From contig JAITVE010000166.1 in NCBI GenBank assembly GCA_031285975.1, positions 1 to 11,957 on the forward strand: a DNA stretch of 11,957 bases, read 5' to 3'. The DNA comes from Candidatus Adiutrix sp. Lineage in GTDB: Bacteria; Desulfobacterota; Desulfarculia; Adiutricales; Adiutricaceae. Position 1 is the stretch's first letter, and each line of letters opens with the position of its first letter. Below, one piece after another: positions 7,021 to 11,957 of the stretch. The notes under the pieces were generated by a model. The model saw nothing but the letters and a program-made list of their open reading frames with translations. It was not told the DNA's origin and made no database searches. A program made the translations under genes and the position numbers.

Positions 7021-7239
7021 CTACAACAACTGGTCGCGGCTGTTTTTGGAGAGGGAGCACATGCGCACGGTGGCGGTTATCAGGGCGGCGGCGATGAGGA
7101 CGGCCAGGGTTCCGGCGGCCGCCGGGGCCAGGGCGCCGTTGTCGTCCCAATGGGCCAGGCCCACCAGGAGGCTGTGAATCCCCAGCCAGCCGGTGATGAG
7201 GCTGGCGCAGTAGAGGAACAAAAACTTCAGGCAAAGCAC
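7021..7239 (-). CDS. Small two-helix membrane protein, unknown function
   Basis: A 72-residue protein with two predicted membrane helices: about residues 4-27 (LFLYCASLITGWLGIHSLLV) and about 37-59 (AAAGTLAVLIAAALITATV). A short acidic loop (HWDDNG) joins them and a polar tail (SKNSRDQLL) ends the protein. I do not recognise a family. The start is GTG at 7239, supported by GGGAAAAGGTG placed 6 nt upstream; that ribosome site partly overlaps the stop codon of the TauE/SafE gene, 15 nt away. The spacing argues for co-translation with the exporter and for a membrane-associated accessory role, but that is inference. It is the last gene of the leftward run, and two hairpin repeats lie beyond it. 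Confidence 0.7.
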   Translation of the reverse strand: MLCLKFLFLYCASLITGWLGIHSLLVGLAHWDDNGALAPAAAGTLAVLIAAALITATVRMCSLSKNSRDQLL

Positions 7240-7254
7240 GAATTCACCTTTTCC

Positions 7255-8157
7255 CTAAAATAACCCGAAATTCTGGACGGCCAGAGTGGCTATCAACAGC
7301 AGCATGAGGATTTTCAGCGGGCGGGGCGGCAGGAAGCGTTGCAGGCTCGCGCCGCAATAAATGCCCACCAGGCCCCCGAGGGAAAACAGCAGCCCAAGGG
7401 CAAAGTCGGGCATGATGGGCGGCTGGCCGGAAAACCAGGGCCAAAAGCAGATATAGGAAAACAGGCCGAACACCGAGGAAGCCCAGCCCGCCAAAAGCGA
7501 AGCCCCGCTGATGACGTAAATCGGCAAGCGAAACAGGCTCAACAGAAGCGGGGCGATGATGGCCGCGCCGCCGAGGCCGTACACGCCGCCCACCAGCCCC
7601 ACAGCCAGGGACACCGCCGCCAGCCGGTGGACGGGCACCACAAAGGCCTGCCCGCTAAAATCAAAACGGATATTCCTGGGGCCGGAGGAATGGACGACCA
7701 GGCCCGCCGCCGCTCCGTGGCTGTGGACGAAGGCGTTCTCAGCCCTTGTAGCCGCCTGGCCGCCCCTGATGATGGTTCGCGCCAGGTTCAGGGCCAGGGC
7801 CGAGAGCACCAGGGCCACGAAAATCTTGAAGTCCGCCGCCTCCTGCAGCCAGGTTCCGCGCAGCACCGTCCCGGCCAGGATACCCGGCAGGGAGGTGACG
7901 GCGATCAAGAAACCCATGCCCCACATCAGCCGCTTTTCCCGGTGAAAACGCCACAGCCCCGCCGGGGAGGCCACCACGTTAAATATATAGTTGGTGGGGC
8001 TGACGGCGGGGCTGACGAAGCCCAAAAAATTCATGCAGATGGGCAGAATCAAAAAGGCCCCTGAAATACCGGTGGGCGAACTGACCACGGACACCGCGAA
8101 GCCGATAAGGAGCGGCGCCCAGGGAGCCAATTCAATGTCCGCCACTGGAAAATACAT
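7255..8157 (-). CDS. TauE/SafE (TSUP) family anion exporter
   Basis: A 300-residue inner-membrane transporter of the TSUP family, whose characterised members move sulfite, sulfoacetate or related small organosulfur anions. It shows the two-half layout of the family. In the first half, helices begin with APLLIGFAVSVVSSPTGISG and carry the conserved short motif PTN in VSPTNYIFNVVASPAG. A polar loop follows (about 125-175, with the histidine-containing segment FVHSHGAA). The second half starts near AVSLAVGLVGGVYGLGGAAI, which has the typical glycine-rich GxxxGLGG signature. The ATG at 8155-8157 overlaps the stop of the histidine phosphatase by 1 nt (TAATG), and AAGG lies about 7-8 nt upstream. 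Substrate is not determined; sulfite export would make sense in a sulfur-metabolising host. Confidence 0.87.
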   Translation of the reverse strand: MYFPVADIELAPWAPLLIGFAVSVVSSPTGISGAFLILPICMNFLGFVSPAVSPTNYIFNVVASPAGLWRFHREKRLMWGMGFLIAVTSLPGILAGTVLRGTWLQEAADFKIFVALVLSALALNLARTIIRGGQAATRAENAFVHSHGAAAGLVVHSSGPRNIRFDFSGQAFVVPVHRLAAVSLAVGLVGGVYGLGGAAIIAPLLLSLFRLPIYVISGASLLAGWASSVFGLFSYICFWPWFSGQPPIMPDFALGLLFSLGGLVGIYCGASLQRFLPPRPLKILMLLLIATLAVQNFGLF

Positions 8158-8858
8158 TATTCAGCCTTGAAAATTTTATCGCCCGCCAGCCGCTCAAAGC
8201 CGGGCCCGGCGGCGTGGTAGCCTTCCGGCCCCAAATAGCCGTTGACCAGGTGGGCCACGCAGAGTTCGGGATAAATGTCGGCCACGTTGACCGCCGCGAA
8301 GTCCTGGTGCACCGTGCGCCAGGCCACGTGCGGGGGGATGTTCAGGAGTAAGCCCCACAAGGTTTTGCACACCCCGCTGTGGGCCACCAGGGCCACCCGG
8401 CCGCCGTCGGGGTGCTGGGCCCGCAGTTCGGCGAAAGCCCCACGGATGCGGTCGGCGAACATGTCGTAACTCTCGCCCTCCGGGAAGGGCACGGGCGCGC
8501 CTTCGAAGGAAAAAATGCGGTTGATGAGGTCGCCGTCCTGCTCCACAATCTGCGGGTAGGTCAGGCCTTCCCAGCGGCCGAAGCTGATTTCGCGCCACTG
8601 GGGGCTTTGCCGCAAGGTCAGGCCCGTAGCCTTGGCCAACTGTTCGCCGCCGTAGCGGGCCCGGCTGAGGTCGCTGGAATAGACGGCGTCAAAGGGCACG
8701 GGGGCCAGCCCGGCAGCCACCTGGTCAAGCTGGCTGCGGCCGAAGTCGGTGAGCTGCGCGTCCCGCCAGCCGTTGAAGGGGGGGCGGTCAAAATGCTCGG
8801 TCTGGCCGTGGCGGATGAAAAAAAGGCGCAGGGGCTTGACTGTCTTCATGTTTTTCAT
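8157..8858 (-). CDS. Histidine phosphatase family protein (CobC/phosphoglycerate mutase-like)
   Basis: A 233-residue cytoplasmic phosphatase with a phosphohistidine intermediate. The RHG motif FIRHGQTE lies near residue 15. It is followed by SSDLSRARYGGEQLA (phosphate-pocket arginine), WREISFGRWEGLT (the motif with the acid/base glutamate), FPEGESYDMFADRI, and the second histidine in VALVAHSGVCKTL. This set is closest in style to alpha-ribazole phosphatase (CobC)-like members, but no cobalamin genes are nearby, so the substrate stays open. ATG at 8858 has GGGA about 6 nt upstream; an alternative ATG lies three codons further in. It is the first gene of a tight three-gene run with the TSUP exporter and the small membrane protein. 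An intrinsic terminator ends about 20 bp upstream of the start, leaving no room for a private promoter. Confidence 0.88.
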   Translation of the reverse strand: MKNMKTVKPLRLFFIRHGQTEHFDRPPFNGWRDAQLTDFGRSQLDQVAAGLAPVPFDAVYSSDLSRARYGGEQLAKATGLTLRQSPQWREISFGRWEGLTYPQIVEQDGDLINRIFSFEGAPVPFPEGESYDMFADRIRGAFAELRAQHPDGGRVALVAHSGVCKTLWGLLLNIPPHVAWRTVHQDFAAVNVADIYPELCVAHLVNGYLGPEGYHAAGPGFERLAGDKIFKAE

Positions 8859-8878
8859 GCTGTTCCCATAAATCCGCT

Positions 8879-8904
8879 AAAAAAGTGGGGGCCTGTCGGC
8901 CCCC
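8879..8904 (-). terminator. Rho-independent terminator of the HD-GYP gene
   Basis: Read on the minus strand, a 7-bp GC-only stem GGGGGCC (8898-8904), loop GACA and GGCCCCC (8887-8893), is followed after two bases by six T residues (8879-8884). It lies 18 bp after the HD-GYP stop codon. The plus strand has only a TTT after the stem, so the terminator is directed leftward. Confidence 0.85.
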
Positions 8905-8922
8905 TTTGAAACATATGCGGTC

Positions 8923-10158
8923 CTAAACAATGTGGATGCTGTCCAGATTGTGGCTGCGCTGTTCCAGCGCCATGTGCGGCTCGGTTTGGGCACTGGCCCA
9001 CAGTTTCATGATGTCGCTGAGAGTGGCCATGAAAACGTCCACCACCGCCGGGTCGAAGTGGGTGCCGCGACCGGCTTTGATGATGTCCACGGTCTGCTCA
9101 ATGGTCAAGGGGGGCTTGTAGGGCCGCTTGGACATCAGCGCGTCGAACACGTCGGCCACGGCCACGATGCGCCCGGCCAGGGGAATCTGGGTGCCGGACA
9201 GGCCGTTGGGGTAGCCCGAGCCGTCCCACTTTTCGTGGTGGGTCAGGGCAATGACCTCGCCCAGGCGCAGGAAGCCGATTTCCGAGCCTTCCAGAATCTG
9301 GCCGCCGAAGACGGTGTGCATCCGCATCAGCGACCATTCCTCATCGTTCAGGGGGCCGTTTTTGGTGAGAATGCGGTCGGGGATGCCAATTTTGCCAATG
9401 TCGTGCATGGGGGAGGCGTAGAGGATACGCTCCACCACCACGGGGTTCTGGCCCAAGCGTTCGGCCAGGAAGGCGGAAATGCGGCTCATGCTGATGATGT
9501 GGTTGCCGGTGTCTTCGTCCTTGTATTCAGCGGCGCGGGCCAGGCGGAAGATGGTCTCCAGGGAGGCGTCCCGCAGTTTGGAGTGGGCCTCGGCGATTCT
9601 GAGCCCGGCGCTCTTGAGCTGCTGGGTCTGCTTGGCCACCTCGGTTTCCAGTTCCTGGCGGTAATTGACCATGTGGTCGTTATAGGCCTTGACTTTCAAG
9701 AGGGAGCGCACGCGGGCCCGCAGTTCCATGCGGTCGACGGGCTTGGTCAAAAAGTCGTCCACGCCCACTTCCAGGGCCTTGACCCGGTCGTTCACGTCCT
9801 GAAGGGCGGTGACCATGACAATGGGAATGCGGGCCAGATGCTCCTTGGCTTTCAGGCGGGTGACCACCTCAAAGCCGTTCATATTGGGCATCATGATGTC
9901 CATGAGAATCAAGTCCGGCGGGCTGATCTCCACCTGGGCCAGGCAGTCTTCGCCGTCCACAGCCAGGGCGACCTGATATCCCTGAGGCTTGAGCATGGCC
10001 TCAACCAGCTTGCGGTTGAGTATCTCGTCGTCCACCACCATTATCTTCTGGGGCTGGGCCTCGGAATCGGCGGGAACGCCGGCTATGTCATGTTTGGGTT
10101 TAATCATGGTCACTGTCTGCATGGGTGAACGGTAGGCTGGGCGCGGTTTCATTCGCAC
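8923..10158 (-). CDS. Response regulator with REC and HD-GYP domains (c-di-GMP phosphodiesterase, RpfG-like)
   Basis: A 411-residue cytoplasmic two-component output protein predicted to hydrolyse cyclic di-GMP when phosphorylated. The receiver domain spans about 37-155, with acidic pocket VVDDE (Asp43, Asp44), phospho-acceptor Asp87 in LMDIMMPNMNG, Thr117 (VTAL) and Lys139 (LTKPVD). A coiled-coil-like linker (about 155-198) leads to the HD-GYP domain (about 199-385): metal residues in DTGNH, the HD pair His252/Asp253 in MHDIGKIGIPD, and HHEKWDGSGYPNGL (307-320). All key residues of an active enzyme appear present. The frame can start at GTG 10158, ATG 10152, ATG 10122 or ATG 10107; no clear Shine-Dalgarno decides, and the first 36 residues are poorly ordered, so a start at 10107 is plausible. 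No cognate kinase is adjacent. It ends in its own terminator. Confidence 0.93.
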   Translation of the reverse strand: MRMKPRPAYRSPMQTVTMIKPKHDIAGVPADSEAQPQKIMVVDDEILNRKLVEAMLKPQGYQVALAVDGEDCLAQVEISPPDLILMDIMMPNMNGFEVVTRLKAKEHLARIPIVMVTALQDVNDRVKALEVGVDDFLTKPVDRMELRARVRSLLKVKAYNDHMVNYRQELETEVAKQTQQLKSAGLRIAEAHSKLRDASLETIFRLARAAEYKDEDTGNHIISMSRISAFLAERLGQNPVVVERILYASPMHDIGKIGIPDRILTKNGPLNDEEWSLMRMHTVFGGQILEGSEIGFLRLGEVIALTHHEKWDGSGYPNGLSGTQIPLAGRIVAVADVFDALMSKRPYKPPLTIEQTVDIIKAGRGTHFDPAVVDVFMATLSDIMKLWASAQTEPHMALEQRSHNLDSIHIV

Positions 10159-10223
10159 CCAACCGGGTTATGTGGGCGTCGCCGCCGCGTGCGGGGCTCC
10201 GGTGGACAGTCAAAACCACGTCT

Positions 10224-10253
10224 ACTCTATCACGGGACACCCGCCGGGTTCAA
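10224..10253 (-). promoter_or_regulatory. Weak candidate promoter for the HD-GYP gene
   Basis: In the 102-bp gap after the MlaD stop, the minus strand carries TTGAAC (10248-10253, 5/6 to TTGACA) and TAGAGT (10224-10229, 4/6 to TATAAT) with an 18-bp spacer. Position suits the HD-GYP gene, which otherwise would depend on read-through from mlaD. Motif inference only. Confidence 0.3.
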
Positions 10254-10260
10254 TACTTTT

Positions 10261-11652
10261 TTACAGCAGCGACGAGGCCCCGCTCAACAGGTATTTCAGG
10301 TCGTCGTCGTTGAACTGGATGCCGACGCCGAAATAGGGGGAGGCCCGGTGCTGGTCGCTGATGAAATCGTCATAGCCGATGGTGGCGTAGAAGATTTTCC
10401 AGATATTGTAGCTGGCCTCGGCCCGCATGTGCGGGTTGTGGTCGAAATCGGCGCTGAAAACTTCGAAGGTCAGGCGCAGGTTGTCGTCGTCCAGGTAATA
10501 ATCCACGCCAAAGCCCGCGCCGGACTCAATGAGGCCCCCGCGAATCACCGCGTCGTAATAGCGGCGGGCGATTTGGGCGTTGAATTTCAGCTTGTCGCGC
10601 CGCCATTCTTCCTGGGTGTTTTCCAGCACCGAGCCGTCGGAGCGGGTGTTGCGGTAGTCAGAGCGGCGGTACTGGCCGAAGTAGTCGCCGGTCACGCCCA
10701 GGAGGTAGTAGCGGTCGGGGGCGGGCTGAAGGCGGATGTTGACCGTGCTCTTCATGAACTCGTGCCGGGTGAGGTAGTCGGCGCGGTAATCCACAAAGAC
10801 TTTGAGCTTGGCATCTTTTTCCAGAAAGCCGGTGATGCTGCTCAAGGTCTGGTCGATTTTGTCGATGGTGGTCTCGTCGTTGACCAGGCGGCCCAGGGTG
10901 CCCTCGCCGGAGTCGATTTTCTCGGCCACCTGGCGGATGGAGGCCAGGGAGCTGTTGAGCTGGCTCACGGTTTCATCGCTGTTGACCAACTGGCCCAGGG
11001 AGCCCTCGCCGCTGTTGATTTTGTTGGTGATGGCCTGCAAATTTTCCATGGTGACCTGGAGGGAGGCCAGGGTTTCGGACAGCCCCTCCTCATTGTTGGC
11101 CATCAGGCGGTCGAGGCGCTCGCCCATGTCTTTGAGGCTGGCCACCATGTCCCTGAGGTCGGAGCCGGTGTCGCCCTCGGCCAGGGGGCCGGTGATTTTC
11201 TTGATGTCGTCAGCAATGTCGCCAAGCTGCTTCATCACGTCCGACACGTCGCCCGTGGCTTTGGCGCTGGCGATATTGGCGCCCGAGGCCAGCTTGGCCC
11301 CCAAATCGTGGCCGGGCACGATTTCCACGTATTTATCGCCCAGAATGCCGGAAGCGCGGATGAAGGCCGTGCTGTCCGAGGGCAGCAAAAGGCCCTCCTG
11401 AATGGCCATGGCCACCAGGGCCTGGTTGTTGTCGTACAATTCGATACGGGCGACCTTGCCCACCTGGATGCCGGCCACTTCCACGGCCACGCCCGGTTTC
11501 AGCCCCCCGGCGGAGGGGAAGATGGTGGAAATGGTGTAACTGTCGCCCGCGCCGATGCTGAAGCCGCCCAGGCGCACCGCCATCCAGACGAACATGCCCA
11601 GGGCCAGCAGGACGAAGAAGCCAACCTTTATTTCCGTGGAAGATTTATACAT
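10261..11652 (-). CDS. mlaD: MlaD-family MCE protein with C-terminal beta-barrel-like domain
   Basis: A 463-residue substrate-binding subunit of an Mla/MCE-type lipid transporter, anchored in the inner membrane and facing the periplasm. Residues 8-27 form the single N-terminal helix. The MCE domain (about 38-115) shows the family signatures GGLKPGVAVEVAGIQVGKV and ILGDKYVEI. Residues 135-280 are helical and contain two copies of a KIxSGEGxLGxLVN motif (211-224 and 245-258), typical of long MCE proteins. Residues 281-463 are different: alternating polar and hydrophobic strands rich in Tyr and Phe (LKVFVDYRADYL, YYLLGVTGDYFG, GFGVDYYLDDDNLRLTFEVF, PYFGVGIQFN), like an outer-membrane barrel. E. 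coli MlaD is about 183 residues, so this form is much longer. The stop of the ABC ATPase gene lies 32 nt upstream. ATG at 11652 has no strong Shine-Dalgarno, suggesting coupling. MCE assignment is firm; barrel is inference. Confidence 0.93.
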   Translation of the reverse strand: MYKSSTEIKVGFFVLLALGMFVWMAVRLGGFSIGAGDSYTISTIFPSAGGLKPGVAVEVAGIQVGKVARIELYDNNQALVAMAIQEGLLLPSDSTAFIRASGILGDKYVEIVPGHDLGAKLASGANIASAKATGDVSDVMKQLGDIADDIKKITGPLAEGDTGSDLRDMVASLKDMGERLDRLMANNEEGLSETLASLQVTMENLQAITNKINSGEGSLGQLVNSDETVSQLNSSLASIRQVAEKIDSGEGTLGRLVNDETTIDKIDQTLSSITGFLEKDAKLKVFVDYRADYLTRHEFMKSTVNIRLQPAPDRYYLLGVTGDYFGQYRRSDYRNTRSDGSVLENTQEEWRRDKLKFNAQIARRYYDAVIRGGLIESGAGFGVDYYLDDDNLRLTFEVFSADFDHNPHMRAEASYNIWKIFYATIGYDDFISDQHRASPYFGVGIQFNDDDLKYLLSGASSLL

Positions 11653-11684
11653 TAAACGACACCAGCGTCACACTATAACTTTCA

Positions 11685-11957
11685 TCAATCTAAAAAGCCC
11701 ATGGGCCCGTCGGCCTCACCGGCCAGGAACTGCCGCACCACCGGGTCGCCGCTCTGGCGGAAAATTTCCGGGGGGCCGCTCAAAATAATCCGCCCGCCGT
11801 GAACCATGGCTATGTGGTCGGCCAGGGTCAGGGTGGCCGGGATATCATGGCTGACCACCACCAGGGTGGCGCGGGTGCGCTCTAAAGTCAGCGTGATGAG
11901 CTCGTCCACCTGGCCGCTCAAAAGGGGGTCGAGGCCGGTGGTGGGCTCGTCGAAAAA
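11685..11957 (-). CDS. mlaF: ABC transporter ATP-binding protein, MlaF-like, 3' part only
   Basis: The last 90 residues of an ABC ATPase run off the right edge of the window; the 5' part with Walker A and signature motifs is outside. What is visible starts inside Walker B (FFDEPTTGLDP, with the catalytic glutamate and D-loop) and continues to the switch histidine in VVVSHD and the typical tail MVHGGRIILSGPPEIF. Position directly upstream of an MlaD-type MCE gene makes it the energising subunit of the Mla/MCE phospholipid transporter; the permease gene mlaE is expected beyond the window. Stop TGA at 11685-11687. Confidence 0.9.
   Translation of the reverse strand, partial: FFDEPTTGLDPLLSGQVDELITLTLERTRATLVVVSHDIPATLTLADHIAMVHGGRIILSGPPEIFRQSGDPVVRQFLAGEADGPMGFLD

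Noticed and set aside
6782..7234. 150-codon minus-strand open frame across the gap after the glycosyltransferase
   Set aside because: It translates the two hairpin repeats (FLRRQES and VIPAKAGTH), overlaps the GT2 3' end and lies out of frame with the better supported 72-residue gene, so it is a repeat artefact.
8932..10128. 398-codon plus-strand open frame opposite the HD-GYP gene
   Set aside because: Antisense shadow; the REC and HD-GYP catalytic motifs are all on the minus strand.
10189..11655. 488-codon plus-strand open frame opposite mlaD
   Set aside because: Mirror of the MCE gene caused by strong third-position GC bias; no domain motifs, while the minus strand has MCE signatures.
1..11957. 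CRISPR arrays, tRNA or rRNA genes, insertion sequences, attachment sites
   Set aside because: No regularly spaced repeats, cloverleaf, transposase motif or flanking inverted repeats were seen.

Overview
The window reads as chromosomal DNA of a GC-rich, Gram-negative, probably anaerobic bacterium. The gene set would fit the Desulfovibrio/Bilophila group of sulfate or sulfite reducers: an inverse autotransporter, an Mla/MCE lipid transporter, a TauE/SafE anion exporter and an HD-GYP response regulator, with strong G/C bias at third codon positions. That placement is inference from gene style, not from a marker gene. There is no rRNA, tRNA, CRISPR array, integrase or transposase.

Left part (1-4094). 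A putative extended -10 promoter drives a YtcJ-type metal-dependent amidohydrolase on the + strand. Convergent to it, on the - strand, is an intimin/invasin-type inverse autotransporter with signal peptide, 12-stranded-type beta domain, surface stalk and a C-terminal tip resembling a C-type-lectin/Lcl-like module. The tip is encoded by DNA of visibly lower GC than the barrel and carries an 11-bp tandem duplication.

Centre (4095-6827). A 232-bp AT-rich divergent intergenic region leads into a + strand pair. The first gene encodes an unusual fusion: a complete IspH/LytB iron-sulfur enzyme (last step of the MEP isoprenoid pathway) joined in one frame to a nine-helix UbiA-like prenyltransferase domain. 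A family 2 glycosyltransferase overlaps its stop codon and should be translationally coupled. This fusion and its coupled partner are the most interesting part of the window: they could link IPP/DMAPP production, prenyl transfer and glycosylation at the membrane. After them lie two related hairpin repeats of the widespread 'ATTCC..GGAAT' class.

Right part (7021-11957), all on the - strand, read from right to left. It starts with the 3' end of an MlaF-type ABC ATPase, then an MlaD/MCE protein whose C-terminal third looks like an outer-membrane beta barrel. An RpfG-like REC/HD-GYP cyclic-di-GMP phosphodiesterase with its own intrinsic terminator follows. The last three genes form a tight run: a histidine phosphatase, a TauE/SafE exporter (1-nt stop/start overlap) and a 72-residue two-helix membrane protein. 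The terminator sits only about 20 bp upstream of the phosphatase start, so expression of that three-gene unit must come from read-through or from a promoter inside the HD-GYP gene.
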